Part shown: piece by piece, positions 10,628-19,909 of the stretch
How positions within the stretch are numbered: the first letter of the stretch is position 1
Layout of the letters: every line of letters starts with the position of its first letter
Assembly (NCBI GenBank): GCA_025454525.1
Contig: JALOOG010000026.1
Location: 1-59,946 of the forward strand
Direction: 5' to 3'
Source: Anaerolineae bacterium
Lineage (GTDB): Bacteria > Chloroflexota > Anaerolineae > Aggregatilineales > Phototrophicaceae
Length of the DNA: 59,946 bases
Position numbers and translations under genes: made by a program
Notes under the pieces: model-generated
What the model saw: only the letters and a program-made list of their open reading frames with translations
Told to the model about the DNA's origin: nothing
The model's database searches: none

Positions 10628-10652
10628 GGGGGTAAGCTTATCGTTTACCCCC
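10628..10652 (+). terminator. Hairpin after the PKD lipoprotein gene
   Basis: Inverted repeat GGGGGTAA (10628-10635) and TTACCCCC (10645-10652) with a 9-base loop, beginning 8 bases past the stop. There is no good T-tract, so termination strength is uncertain. It argues against the upstream TTG start of the next gene, which lies beside it. Confidence 0.5.
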
Positions 10653-10667
10653 ATCTCTATCAACTTT

Positions 10668-11693
10668 ATGCGACTTAAAAATCAACCTTGTGAAGCAGAA
10701 ATCGCCCCCGGACTTGAACCGATCGTCTCATCCGAATTAGCCGATGAATCGATCGCGATCACCCATACCGAAAAAGGCTTAATCCAATTCACCTACACGG
10801 GTGAATTAGCGGATTTACGCCAACTAAAAACCGTTAACGCCCTTTATTTACGCTATCAATTTCCCATTCCCCGCCCCAAGGCCTTGTTAGGGCATCAACA
10901 TTTTCAAATCCTACTCAATGCGATCACTCGCCTTCAGCAAGCTTACCCCCCCGAAACCTTTCGCACACTTGGCATTGATGCCGCCGGATCAGACTCATCC
11001 GTCATGCAACGCCTCAAAACGGAGTTAGCGACCGCCGCCCATCTCTACCCAGACACCGAAAAAGGCGATCTCTTGTTACGGATTCGCCGCACCCGTGATC
11101 AAGCTGAAGGGTGGGATGTCTTGATTCGCATCTCCCCCCGTCCATTAGCAACCCGTGCGTGGCGTGTACAAGATTACGAAGGCGCATTAAACGCCGCCGT
11201 CGCTCATGCCATGATCCGCTTGACCCGCCCCTCTCGTGAAGATCGTTACCTCAATCTCGCTTGCGGATCAGGCACGTTATTGATCGAACGATTGACCGCC
11301 GGCCGCGCCCAACAAGTGATCGGAATCGATCATGATCCGTTTGCCCTCTCTTTAGCGCAACGCAATAGCACCGCGTCCAAAGTCAAACCACAATTGCTAC
11401 AGGGTGATGTCCGTGCTTTGCCCTTATCCGATGCGAGTATCGATAAACTCACCGCAGATCTGCCTTTTGGCCAATTGGTCGGTACGCATGAAGCCAATCG
11501 CACCTTATACCCCGACCTACTACAGGAAGCCGCACGGGTGGCACGGATTGGCGCACCCTTTGTCCTCATCACCCATGAGATCCGACTGTTAGAGAACCTC
11601 TTACGCCAACAAAGCGCTTGGCATTTAGAAGATCTGGTTAAAATCACCCTAAACGGCCTTCATCCCCGCATTTACCTTCTACGGCGGGTGTGA
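10668..11693 (+). CDS. Putative RNA N2-guanine methyltransferase (THUMP/TrmN-RlmL-like)
   Basis: 341 residues from the ATG at 10668, where the MRLKNQPCEAEIAPGLE start lies past the hairpin. The C-terminal half is a Rossmann-type SAM methyltransferase: motif I 'NLACGSGTLLIERL' (about 200-213), an acidic residue in 'VIGIDHDPFAL', 'LLQGDVRALPL', and motif IV 'DLPFGQLVG' in place of the D/N-PPY/FG of nucleic-acid N-methylases. The D-L-P-F-G form is typical of the Trm11/TrmN/RlmL class that makes N2-methylguanosine in tRNA or 23S rRNA. The N-terminal half is consistent with a divergent THUMP-like RNA-binding region. Which RNA is modified cannot be read from sequence. The following small ORF and flavoprotein lie close behind on the same strand. 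Confidence 0.75.
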   Translation: MRLKNQPCEAEIAPGLEPIVSSELADESIAITHTEKGLIQFTYTGELADLRQLKTVNALYLRYQFPIPRPKALLGHQHFQILLNAITRLQQAYPPETFRTLGIDAAGSDSSVMQRLKTELATAAHLYPDTEKGDLLLRIRRTRDQAEGWDVLIRISPRPLATRAWRVQDYEGALNAAVAHAMIRLTRPSREDRYLNLACGSGTLLIERLTAGRAQQVIGIDHDPFALSLAQRNSTASKVKPQLLQGDVRALPLSDASIDKLTADLPFGQLVGTHEANRTLYPDLLQEAARVARIGAPFVLITHEIRLLENLLRQQSAWHLEDLVKITLNGLHPRIYLLRRV

Positions 11694-11750
11694 TATGCTT
11701 TTCGCCGAACTTGGAACGCAACAAAATCACGAATACTTCAAGGGAAACCC

Positions 11751-12017
11751 ATGAATACTTCAGCCGAAGCACTTAAACAATTAGAGGCCGCCTTAACCAA
11801 TGCCAAACAGGCCGCTAAAACGATTGAAGACCTGATCACCGCACACGATTATCAGGATGTCGCTCACTTAACCGCCTCGGCCGCGGTGCGACTGTTAGAG
11901 GCAACCGCCGCCTTTATGCGTTCCTCCGATGAAGAAGCACTTGGAGCAATGGAAAGCGCCGATGATTACCTTGATGAAGTCTATGGCATCATTGAAGGCG
12001 ATCTAGACGACGAGTAA
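11751..12017 (+). CDS. Small acidic helical protein, unknown function
   Basis: 88 residues, rich in Ala, Glu and Asp and predicted by eye to be almost all helix (heptad-like Leu/Ala pattern in 'EALKQLEAALTNAKQ'). The C-terminus is strongly acidic (EGDLDDE). An AAGGGAA ribosome site precedes the ATG by about seven bases. The stop is three bases before the ATG of the flavoprotein gene, so the two are probably cotranscribed. I do not recognise the family; it could be a partner or chaperone of a neighbour. Confidence 0.65.
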   Translation: MNTSAEALKQLEAALTNAKQAAKTIEDLITAHDYQDVAHLTASAAVRLLEATAAFMRSSDEEALGAMESADDYLDEVYGIIEGDLDDE

Positions 12018-12020
12018 AGT

Positions 12021-13241
12021 ATGGATCTTGCGATCATCGGGGCCGGGGCTGCGGGCTTAACTGCTGCGATCTGGGCTGGGCGTACCTTTCCCCATGCTCA
12101 GATCGCACTTTTGGATAGCGCACAGAAACTTGGCGCAAAAATTCTCGTTTCGGGTGGGACACGTTGTAATGTCACCCATGATCAAGTAGACGAAACCGCT
12201 TATGCCGGGTCATCACGCAATAGTATCAAAAAAGTCTTAAAGCGTTTTGATGTCCCCCAAACGATCAACTTTTTTCGTGAATTAGGGGTTGCGCTCAAAC
12301 GTGAAGAAACCGGGAAATTATTTCCCACCACCGATAACGCCCGTACTGTGGTCAATGCGCTACTCAATGAGATCGATCGTCACAATATTGATTTATTACA
12401 TCCCCGCCGCGTTGAACAACTCATTCATACACCCACCGGCTTTCAGCTGATCGGTTCATGGGGACAATTCACCGCCCAACGGGTGATCTTAGCCACAGGG
12501 GGCAAAAGTTTACCCAAAAGCGGTTCAGATGGCCATGGGTATCAACTAGCACGCGCTTTAGGTCATCAACCCACCGATCGCGTTTTTCCCGCCTTAGTGC
12601 CGCTCACTTTACCCAAAGATCACTTTATCTGTGGCTTAAGTGGGCTTACCTTACCGACCACGTTAGAAGTACGATCAGGCAATGGCAAAAAGATCGCCTC
12701 ATTTACCGATTCAACCTTATGTACTCATTTTGGGCTTTCGGGGCCATCAATCTTAGACATCAGCCGTTATTACACCGCCGCCAAATTTGATGACCCCAAC
12801 GCGCAATTGGTGATCAATTGGCTACCAGACCTCACCCAACAAACTTTAGATCACACGCTACAAAAACTAGGCAAGACCACCCTCTTAAGACATTTTTCAC
12901 CGCTGTTACCGGAACGACTTTTACGCACATTATGCGCCGCTATCCACCTAGAGCCGGGCTTGCCCGCTGATCGGTTGACTCGTGAACAACGCCGCGCTTT
13001 GGTGATGATGTTGACTGATACCCCCCTACCGATCACTGGAGACCGCGGTTATCAATATGCTGAAGTGACGGCCGGTGGTATCCCCTTAAGTGAAATCCGT
13101 TTAGAGACAATGGAATCCCGAATCACCCCCGGCCTCTATTTTTGTGGCGAAATTTGCGATGTAGACGGTCGCATCGGCGGTTATAACTTTCAATGGGCAT
13201 GGGCCAGTGGGTATGTTGCGGGTATTTCGGCGTTAAAGTAA
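12021..13241 (+). CDS. BaiN/YhiN (HI0933)-family flavoprotein
   Basis: 406 residues, a normal length for this family of FAD-dependent oxidoreductases of poorly defined substrate. It begins with a dinucleotide-binding motif 'IIGAGAAGLTAAIWAG' and continues with 'GAKILVSGGTRCNVTH', the family signature. An inner segment 'VILATGGKSLPKSGSDG' follows, and the C-terminus reads 'GLYFCGEICDVDGRIGGYNFQWAWASG', the second FAD contact. Some members reduce unsaturated rings or lipids, but nothing here identifies the substrate. It follows the small acidic protein by three bases and is followed by a 338-base intergenic region holding the first copy of the dispersed cassette. Confidence 0.88.
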   Translation: MDLAIIGAGAAGLTAAIWAGRTFPHAQIALLDSAQKLGAKILVSGGTRCNVTHDQVDETAYAGSSRNSIKKVLKRFDVPQTINFFRELGVALKREETGKLFPTTDNARTVVNALLNEIDRHNIDLLHPRRVEQLIHTPTGFQLIGSWGQFTAQRVILATGGKSLPKSGSDGHGYQLARALGHQPTDRVFPALVPLTLPKDHFICGLSGLTLPTTLEVRSGNGKKIASFTDSTLCTHFGLSGPSILDISRYYTAAKFDDPNAQLVINWLPDLTQQTLDHTLQKLGKTTLLRHFSPLLPERLLRTLCAAIHLEPGLPADRLTREQRRALVMMLTDTPLPITGDRGYQYAEVTAGGIPLSEIRLETMESRITPGLYFCGEICDVDGRIGGYNFQWAWASGYVAGISALK

Positions 13242-13250
13242 GAAAAATAG

Positions 13251-13549
13251 AACAAATGATTCAATTTTCACACGAAGGGTGTTATACTGATAAGGTGTGG
13301 AGTTTGTCGAAATACGCAGTCATCTCAGAAAAATACCCCACTACTGGAGACATACGCGGGCCGACTCCCTCCCGATGTATGGCTGAGGGCTAGGGTGGGG
13401 TTGGGCGCAAGAAACTTTCCTGTGCCTACTGAGGAATGTGCCTTTCCAATCTTACGATCCCTCTAACCACGCTGCTGCTGTCGCCGAATTTATTTTTTGG
13501 TCTTAGCCGCCGCGTGGACTCTCTAGCACATCTCCCCATCGCATGTTAA
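13251..13549 (+). repeat. Dispersed intergenic cassette, copy 1
   Basis: This fills most of the 338-base gap 13242-13579. A promoter-like block at 13251-13288 (ACAAATGATTC…TTTTC…GTGTTATACT) resembles the box shared by copies 2 and 3 but is diverged. The core at 13447-13490 matches copy 2 at 39 of 44 positions. An open frame from ATG 13436 (GAGGA directly before it) to TAA 13549 encodes 37 residues including LTTLLLSPNLFFGLSRR. Unlike the other copies, about 60 extra bases of strongly self-complementary sequence separate promoter and core. Whether the unit acts as RNA, peptide gene or mobile repeat is unknown. Confidence 0.6.
13290..13430 (+). ncRNA. Candidate structured RNA inside cassette copy 1
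   Basis: Following the TATACT box at 13283-13288, the sequence can fold as ACCCCAC…GTGGGGT enclosing a hairpin CATAC-G-CGGG / CCCG-AT-GTATG, then a second small hairpin GGCGCA…TGTGCC. This is more pairing than expected by chance in an intergenic stretch. I tested it by eye against 6S RNA, RNase P, tmRNA and SRP RNA landmarks and none fits convincingly. Confidence 0.25.
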
Positions 13550-13579
13550 CATGGGCGAACTTGTGCATCTTGACGAGTA

Positions 13580-15178
13580 ATGCCGATGAAACCGATTTAT
13601 TTAGTCATTTTTTTACTAACACTAATATCAACCGCCTGTGGCCCGACTCCCACAACATCCCAGATCCGCGTCACGATCATCGTAGACGGGCGCACCCAGA
13701 GTTACGGCTATGATGAGCCGATTCCGGTAGGTCAATTCTTAGACGAGATCAATATTGAGTTAGGCGAACTTGATCGTGTCAACCCACCGCAATATACCCA
13801 GATCAGCGATGAAATGTTGATCCAAGTCGTGCGCGTCCAAGAGACCGAAGAATGCCGCGATGAGACCATTCCCTTTGAGGAACGTCGGGTCTATGACGAA
13901 AGCGTGAATCCGGGTGAGGAATTTTTAGTAAAAAAAGGCGTAAACGGCACACAACGCCTCTGTTTCCGTACTGAAATTGTAGACGGTGTTTCCGGCACCC
14001 CTGTGCAGATCGGGCAACCGGTGGTCATCACGCCCGCGCAAGAGGAATTGATCTATATTGCACCCCCGACCTCGCTAGATCCAGTGGAGATCGTCGGGAC
14101 ATTAGCTTATATCAGCAAAGGCAACGCTTGGGTGATGCGTGGGAGCAGCCAACCTCCAAATCGCCGTGCGATCACCAACAGTGGGGATTTAGACGGGCGG
14201 GTATTTAGCCTCTCATTCGATGGCCGTCAATTATTGATGTCCCGTGAGATCGATCCAAGTGGTGATTTTAACAATGAGCTTTGGCTATTACCGGATGTTC
14301 ACGCGCCTGAACCACGCCCGATCAAGTTACGCCCTTCCAACTTGCTTTACGCAGACTGGGTGCCAGGCCGTCCGAACACGATCGCCTATTCCCGTGCCGA
14401 ACCGCGTGCCACTAGCCCAGGTTGGAAGGCACTTAATGATTTACGGTTAAGCATCATCGACCCTCAAACGGGTGAAGAAATTGACGTTGAGCCGCTCCTA
14501 GATGAAAATGCAGGCGGCCCTTATGGTTGGTGGGGGACAAAGTTCTCATGGTCTCCTGATGGTCAACGCCTCGCTTGGGTGCAAGCCGATGCAGTGGGTT
14601 TATTAGATCTACAAAGCAAGGAATTTCAACCCCTTGTGACCTACAGCATCTTCACGCCCTACAGTGATTGGTCATGGACGACCTCGGTATCATGGTCTCC
14701 AGACAGCCAATTACTCGCGACCACGGTTCACGGCCCACCGATCAGCACCGAAGCACCGGAGCGTAGTCCGGTGTTTAACATTGCCGTATTATCGGTTGAA
14801 GCCTCTTTTAGTGCCGAAATTGTCACCCGTGCTGGCATCTGGTCGAGTCCAAAGTTTTCGCCACAAGTAGAGCCGAATGACGGTTTATATCCACAAGTGT
14901 ATCTGGCTTACCTGCTTGCACGTCAACCTCTTGATAGCGTAAGCGATACAGCAGAATACGATCTATATGTGGCGGATCGCGATGGCAGTAATGCCCGTCG
15001 GATCTTTCCACAAGACGGGCAACGCGGCATTTTAACCCGTGATTATGTCTGGAGTCCTGATGGCCGTCAGATCGCGCTTGTCTATCAAGGCAATTTATGG
15101 ATCGTCGATGTCATCACGGGCAATGCGCGTCAAATCACATTAGACGGAAACGTGTCTAATCCGGTGTGGACGCGCTAA
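13580..15178 (+). CDS. Lipoprotein with DUF348-like and G5 domains and a WD40/TolB-like propeller
   Basis: 532 residues (a second ATG at 13586 would remove two). The signal peptide ends at a lipobox-like ISTAC, making this a probable lipoprotein. Residues ~28-80 match the DUF348 pattern (VTIIVDGRTQSY…VGQFLDEINIEL…DEMLIQVVRV). Residues ~82-133 match a G5 domain: 'ETIPFEERRVYDESVNPGEE' and 'VKKGVNGTQRL…VDG'. The rest carries blade-like repeats with 'SWSPDGQRLAWV', 'SWSPDSQLLATT' and 'VWSPDGRQIALVY', a six-bladed TolB/WD40-like propeller. G5 domains bind cell-wall glycans in other bacteria, so surface anchoring near carbohydrate is plausible. It sits three bases before the GH/O-antigen-ligase fusion, suggesting a shared transcript. 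Confidence 0.85.
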   Translation: MPMKPIYLVIFLLTLISTACGPTPTTSQIRVTIIVDGRTQSYGYDEPIPVGQFLDEINIELGELDRVNPPQYTQISDEMLIQVVRVQETEECRDETIPFEERRVYDESVNPGEEFLVKKGVNGTQRLCFRTEIVDGVSGTPVQIGQPVVITPAQEELIYIAPPTSLDPVEIVGTLAYISKGNAWVMRGSSQPPNRRAITNSGDLDGRVFSLSFDGRQLLMSREIDPSGDFNNELWLLPDVHAPEPRPIKLRPSNLLYADWVPGRPNTIAYSRAEPRATSPGWKALNDLRLSIIDPQTGEEIDVEPLLDENAGGPYGWWGTKFSWSPDGQRLAWVQADAVGLLDLQSKEFQPLVTYSIFTPYSDWSWTTSVSWSPDSQLLATTVHGPPISTEAPERSPVFNIAVLSVEASFSAEIVTRAGIWSSPKFSPQVEPNDGLYPQVYLAYLLARQPLDSVSDTAEYDLYVADRDGSNARRIFPQDGQRGILTRDYVWSPDGRQIALVYQGNLWIVDVITGNARQITLDGNVSNPVWTR

Positions 15179-15181
15179 TCG

Positions 15182-18100
15182 ATGTTTCTATTTCGTTCAC
15201 GCTATCCGTTTTTGTTTTTATGCGCGTGTTTCGCCTTTTTAGGTAGTCTCACCGCGTTACTAGGGACAAGCCTTCAACGCGATCAAAACCTTCGCGGTTA
15301 CGTTGATCCCACGCAAACGCAGGATCTCCCCTTTCGCATCCCGCGTTTAGGGGTCAATGCAGAGTTAACGCAATACAACGCGACAGAGCTTCCACGGCAA
15401 TTCGCGTTAATGCAAGCAGCGAAGATCACTTGGGTGCGTCAAGTTGCCTATTGGGATCAAATTGAGCCATTACAAGGGGAATTTGATTGGTCAGTATGGG
15501 ATCGCATCACTTCAGCGCTTACTGACTTCCCAGATCTAAGGTTAGTGGTGGTATTCATGCACAGCCCTGAATGGGCGCGCACCTTACCCGATGATCCGAC
15601 CACCCCACCTGATGATCCGGCCGCCTTTGCCCGTTTTGTGCGTATATTTGCAGAACGTTATGGTTCATCAATCGATCACTATCAGATCTGGGATGAACCG
15701 AATTTACAAAGCGCTTGGGGGGGGCGTGAACCGCGTGTAGCCGATTATTTTGCCTTGCTACAAGCAGGTTATAACTCCATTCACGCAATCGATCCCGGCG
15801 CAACGGTGATCAGCGCATCGCTTGCGCCCACCACCGAGACTCGTGGCTTAAACATCAGTGATTGGCGTTACCTCAATGATCTATACGCGCTAGGCGCAGC
15901 CGATTACATGGATGCCGTTGCAGGTAAACCTTATGGGTTCAACAGCGATCCAAACGAACGGATGGTTTCAGAAGATACCCTCAATTTTTCCCGTGTGATC
16001 GGGTTACGTGAAGTGATGACCGACTATCAAGACGGTCAAACCGCGTTATGGGCGACTCATTGGGGATGGAACAGTCTACCCACTGATTGGAACGGGAATC
16101 CGTCAATTTGGGGAAGTGTCGATCAAACCACCCAGATCACTTATACCTTGGCAGCCTTAGATCGCGCCGATCGCGAATGGCCATGGTTAGGCGCTATGAT
16201 CTTGTTTCATTGGCAGCCGGATGCTCCATTGGACGATCCATTATGGGGTTTTACCTTGATTGATCCCGAAGATCGCCCCACACCGCTTTATGAGGCATTG
16301 GTCAATTACACCCCAATCGAACATCCTTCTAATGGGTTATATCCGGCCGCGAACCCATACACCGAATACAGTGGAGTATGGACATTTAGCGATCTGGGTG
16401 CAGATATTGGTTGGTTACGCGATAGTCGTTTTAGCTTCAATTTCTACGGAAGCGATGTTGGCCTGATCTTACGCAAAGATGATTATATCGCCTATCTCTA
16501 TCCACAGATCAACGGTGCGCCGGCGAATGCCCTTCCCCGTGATGGAAGTGGAAACAGTTATCTCATTTTACAAAGTGGTAGCCTTGAACCAGAGTTAGGC
16601 GTGATCAAAGTCGCTGAAAACCTACCCATACAAACGCACACCTTAACCGCCGTAGCCGATCGCGGTTTCGATCGATGGGCGCTAGTCGGTTATGCGGTGA
16701 GTTCAGGCGATCTCTACCTCCCCTATCAACGTCAGATCGCCGTGGCATCGCTGACCACCGCGCTAAGTTTGATCGCGGTGATCGTGATGGGGACTCAAGT
16801 TGCGTGGCGTAAAACGCCTTTCATGGCGTTCTGGAATGCGTTAAGCGCGCTCACCCAACTGATCATCACGATCATCACCTCTGTAGCGCTGTTAATCGGA
16901 TTTTATCTGACATGGGGGGAAGCGACTCCGACATTTATCCGACGTGAACCGATCCAATTAGGGTTATCGATTTTAACGGCCGGACTTATCTACCTAAATC
17001 CCGCCCTTCCCTTGACAATTTTTGCGACGATCGTTCTGTTTGTGATTCTCTACAATCGTCCCGCTTTTGGGCTTGCGTTGACGCTGTTTTACGCACCCTT
17101 TTTCCTCTTTCCTATTGAGCTATTTGTATTTGCATTCCCAATGGCCGAATTGGTGCTTTTGATCACCTTTGCGGCATGGGCATTACATCAGCTAGTCGCT
17201 TGGGGAAAATTGCGCCGTAGTGATCCAACTTATCACCCTTTCAAACACCTCCAGTTATCTTTACTGGATTATGCGGTGATGACTTGGGTGATTTTAGGCG
17301 CATTCACCCTCTTTTGGGTGGAACAGCGCGGACTTGCGATCACTGAACTCCGCACTTTGATCATTGAACCCGCCCTGTTATATCTGATGTTTCGCACCTT
17401 ACGCTTAACCCAAGCGGACTTGTTACGGGTGATCGATGCGTTATTAGCGGCAGGTTTTATGGTGGCGATCATCGGTTTAGCCCTCTATTTGCGGAGTGAA
17501 GGGATCATCACCGCCGAAGATTCAGCGCGCCGTTTAGCCAGTGTCTACGGATCGCCCAATAATGTGGCCTTGTTTTTAGGGCGTTGTATCCCCTTCGCCC
17601 TAGCGATGCTTCTTTTACCCCTAAATCGGACTCGTCGTATGTTAGCTGCGCTCTGTTTAGGGGTGATGTTATTGGCAGCGGGGTTAACTCAAAGCGTAGG
17701 CGGGTTATTTATCGGGATTCCAGCAGCGATCGGCGCAGTTTTAATCGTCACCTATGGGCGTAAAGCGTTGCTCCCATTGATCGCCTTGATCCTATTAGGG
17801 GGAGTCGCGTTCGGTGTGTTAGCGACTCAATCCGAACGTTTTGCCCGTGCCGTAGACTTTACGCAAGGCACAAATCTGATACGGATTCGCCTATGGCAAA
17901 GCTCTCTAGAGATGATCGCCGACCGCCCTATCACGGGATTAGGATTAGATCAATTCCTCTACCAATATCGTGGCACTTATATCAAACCCGATGCAGAGGC
18001 CGATCCGAATCTCTCGCATCCTCATAACTACTTGTTCGATTTTTGGTTACGCCTTGGCATCATGGGAGTCGCGCTATTTTTTACATTCCAGTGGGGATTT

Positions 18101-18310
18101 TGGCGTTCAGTTTTACGTTTACGTGCCATTTCCCTTGATATATGGGGTCAAGCGATCTTGATAGGTCTCATCGGCAGTATGGTTAACCTACTCGCACATG
18201 GCTTAATCGACAACAGCGTTTATGTGTTGGATCTCGCTTATGTCTTTGCTTTTCAATTGGCATTAGCAAACATGCGTTCTATTGACGCTAAACCGGATCA
18301 AATGGTGTAA
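15182..18310 (+). CDS. Fusion of a GH-A-clan glycosidase-like domain with an O-antigen ligase (Wzy_C) membrane domain
   Basis: 1042 residues. A signal-anchor opens the protein. Residues ~55-380 form a TIM-barrel glycosidase-like domain of the GH5/GH39 type: 'ITWVRQVAYWDQIEPLQGEF' and the acid/base motif 'YQIWDEPN' with Glu172. The expected nucleophile strand reads 'LWATHWGWNS', with His293 where a Glu is normal (TEFGW), so hydrolysis may be lost. From ~510 onward there are a dozen hydrophobic spans and an O-antigen ligase/polymerase core with 'ASVYGSPNNVALFLGR' and 'PITGLGLDQF…SHPHNYLFDFWLRLG', the loop containing the conserved H-N. The likely role is polymerising or attaching a surface glycan at the cytoplasmic membrane, with the barrel perhaps binding the glycan outside. 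Fusion of these two modules is uncommon. Confidence 0.85.
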   Translation: MFLFRSRYPFLFLCACFAFLGSLTALLGTSLQRDQNLRGYVDPTQTQDLPFRIPRLGVNAELTQYNATELPRQFALMQAAKITWVRQVAYWDQIEPLQGEFDWSVWDRITSALTDFPDLRLVVVFMHSPEWARTLPDDPTTPPDDPAAFARFVRIFAERYGSSIDHYQIWDEPNLQSAWGGREPRVADYFALLQAGYNSIHAIDPGATVISASLAPTTETRGLNISDWRYLNDLYALGAADYMDAVAGKPYGFNSDPNERMVSEDTLNFSRVIGLREVMTDYQDGQTALWATHWGWNSLPTDWNGNPSIWGSVDQTTQITYTLAALDRADREWPWLGAMILFHWQPDAPLDDPLWGFTLIDPEDRPTPLYEALVNYTPIEHPSNGLYPAANPYTEYSGVWTFSDLGADIGWLRDSRFSFNFYGSDVGLILRKDDYIAYLYPQINGAPANALPRDGSGNSYLILQSGSLEPELGVIKVAENLPIQTHTLTAVADRGFDRWALVGYAVSSGDLYLPYQRQIAVASLTTALSLIAVIVMGTQVAWRKTPFMAFWNALSALTQLIITIITSVALLIGFYLTWGEATPTFIRREPIQLGLSILTAGLIYLNPALPLTIFATIVLFVILYNRPAFGLALTLFYAPFFLFPIELFVFAFPMAELVLLITFAAWALHQLVAWGKLRRSDPTYHPFKHLQLSLLDYAVMTWVILGAFTLFWVEQRGLAITELRTLIIEPALLYLMFRTLRLTQADLLRVIDALLAAGFMVAIIGLALYLRSEGIITAEDSARRLASVYGSPNNVALFLGRCIPFALAMLLLPLNRTRRMLAALCLGVMLLAAGLTQSVGGLFIGIPAAIGAVLIVTYGRKALLPLIALILLGGVAFGVLATQSERFARAVDFTQGTNLIRIRLWQSSLEMIADRPITGLGLDQFLYQYRGTYIKPDAEADPNLSHPHNYLFDFWLRLGIMGVALFFTFQWGFWRSVLRLRAISLDIWGQAILIGLIGSMVNLLAHGLIDNSVYVLDLAYVFAFQLALANMRSIDAKPDQMV

Positions 18311-18342
18311 TTAGACATAAACGACTTGCGGAGATGCGGGTG

Positions 18343-18903
18343 ATGAAGGCTAAAATCAACAAGATCACCATTCAAATCCTACAGGGAGATCTTTTTGCGC
18401 TCCCAGTGAATGGGATTGTAACGGTTACAGATCCCAATCTGCATGTTGATCCCATACTTGCTAAGCGCGCCGGCCCCGCCCTTCAGACGCAAACCGAGTC
18501 GATTCGCTGGAGCGATGTCGGTACAGCGGTGATCACCGATGCTGGAAATTTAAAGCACCTCAAAAAGATTATTCATGCGGTTGGGCCGCGTTGGGGTGAT
18601 GAAAGCGCCCGCGCTAAGCTAGGGTTAGTGACATGGGAGAGTTTATCACTTGCCGAACAACATGAGTTGAAGGCGATCGCCCTACCCCCAATTTCAGTAG
18701 GGGCATTAGGGTATCCGTTGGAAAATTGCGCCAAGACCATGTTAGAACAGATCATTGATTTCACCTTTGAGCAGTTAAAATCGTTGCGAACGGTGATCCT
18801 ATGTGTCGAAGATGCGCGGGCTTTTGCCATTTTTGAAGCTGAATTTCAAACACAACTTGAGACGTTGAAAGAAACAGGTGACGGTGAAGTCGTCCTCGTT
18901 TAG
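18343..18903 (+). CDS. Macro-domain (ADP-ribose-binding) protein
   Basis: 186 residues from ATG 18343, nine bases after a GCGGAG ribosome site; two in-frame starts (18334 ATG, 18340 GTG) sit too close to that site. 'ITIQILQGDLFALPVNGIVT' fits the macro-domain opening (GDI/L…DAIVN) with the usual Asn replaced. 'GTAVITDAGNLKHLKKIIHAVGP' matches the glycine-rich loop and strand, and 'AIALPPISVGALGYPLENCA' matches the second phosphate-binding loop (S-x-G-x-x-G-x-P). Macro domains bind or hydrolyse ADP-ribose derivatives. The gene lies between polysaccharide genes with no obvious partner such as an ADP-ribosyltransferase, so its role here is open. Confidence 0.82.
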   Translation: MKAKINKITIQILQGDLFALPVNGIVTVTDPNLHVDPILAKRAGPALQTQTESIRWSDVGTAVITDAGNLKHLKKIIHAVGPRWGDESARAKLGLVTWESLSLAEQHELKAIALPPISVGALGYPLENCAKTMLEQIIDFTFEQLKSLRTVILCVEDARAFAIFEAEFQTQLETLKETGDGEVVLV

Positions 18904-18964
18904 CCTGACACTTTATGGTAGACTTTGTTGCGGTTTCAAGGCAATGTAACGAGGGGGTTTTGAA

Positions 18965-19909
18965 TTGCGTGTATTGATCACGGGCGGCGCGGGGTTTGTG
19001 GGATCGCACTTATGTGATCGCTTTTTGGCTGAAGGCCATCAAGTGATCGCGGTCGATAGTCTGCTCACTGGCAACCTTCGCAATATTGCCCATCTTACCA
19101 ATAATCCTAATTTTACTTTTCTCCATCAAGACATTACACAAACGCTACAAATCGCGGGTGATCTAGATGCAGTTTTAAATTTCGCCTCCCCTGCCAGCCC
19201 GATCGACTATCTTAAATACCCGATCGAAACCTTACGGGTAGGATCAGTGGGTACAGAAAATACGTTAAAGTTAGCTTTAGAGAAAAATGCCCGTTATTTA
19301 CTTGCCTCCACTTCTGAAATTTACGGTGATCCTTTAGAACATCCGCAACGTGAGACCTACGCGGGGAATGTGGACATTGTAGGCCCGCGGGCCGTGTATG
19401 ATGAGGCGAAGCGTTACGCCGAGGCCGTCACCTTGGCATATCATCGCGCCTATCAACTCAAAACCCATATCGTGCGGATTTTTAACACTTACGGGCCCCG
19501 AATGCGCTTAGACGACGGTCGGGTTGTGCCGAACTTTATCGACCAAGCGCTTAAAGGAATTGCCTTGACTGTGTACGGAAACGGGCAACAAACGCGCAGT
19601 TTCCAATATGTGGATGATTTGGTGGAAGGGGTCTATCGTTTACTTTTTTCCGATTATTCCGAACCTGTCAACATTGGCAACCCCCACGAATTGACGATTA
19701 TTCAATTCGCCGAGGTGATTAACGAGTTAACGGATAACCCCGCAGGTATCGTATACAAACCCGACTTACGGATCAAAGGTGATCCTCAAACACGCCGCCC
19801 AGACATCGGACGTGCGCGTGAAATTCTCAACTGGGAGCCAAAAGTCCCACTTGCAGAAGGATTACAAAAGACGATCCAATATTTTCAACAACTCAGTGAA
19901 CCGACTTAA
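18965..19909 (+). CDS. NAD-dependent sugar epimerase/dehydratase, UDP-glucuronate decarboxylase-like
   Basis: 314 residues from a TTG start, supported by GAGGGGG at 18951-18957 seven bases upstream. The extended-SDR fold is clear: '[18 protein letters not shown]' binds NAD, '[10 protein letters not shown]' holds the catalytic Ser/Thr, and '[11 protein letters not shown]' supplies the YxxxK pair. The segments '[20 protein letters not shown]' and '[16 protein letters not shown]' are typical of UDP-xylose synthase/UDP-glucuronate decarboxylases and dTDP-glucose dehydratase relatives. It most likely makes a nucleotide-sugar donor (UDP-xylose) for the adjacent glycan machinery. The next gene starts inside its last codons, indicating coupled translation. 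Confidence 0.85.
   Translation: MRVLITGGAGFVGSHLCDRFLAEGHQVIAVDSLLTGNLRNIAHLTNNPNFTFLHQDITQTLQIAGDLDAVLNFASPASPIDYLKYPIETLRVGSVGTENTLKLALEKNARYLLASTSEIYGDPLEHPQRETYAGNVDIVGPRAVYDEAKRYAEAVTLAYHRAYQLKTHIVRIFNTYGPRMRLDDGRVVPNFIDQALKGIALTVYGNGQQTRSFQYVDDLVEGVYRLLFSDYSEPVNIGNPHELTIIQFAEVINELTDNPAGIVYKPDLRIKGDPQTRRPDIGRAREILNWEPKVPLAEGLQKTIQYFQQLSEPT

Noticed and set aside
13242-13579. 6S RNA, RNase P RNA, tmRNA or SRP RNA in the gap
   Set aside because: A short GCGGGCC stretch recalls 6S RNA, but the closing stem, central bubble partners and all landmarks of the other RNAs are missing; reported only as an unclassified structured segment.
19779-19895. N-terminal extension of the second O-antigen ligase
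   Set aside because: The extra 39 residues are the epimerase coding sequence read in another frame and are polar; the membrane protein begins cleanly at GTG 19896.
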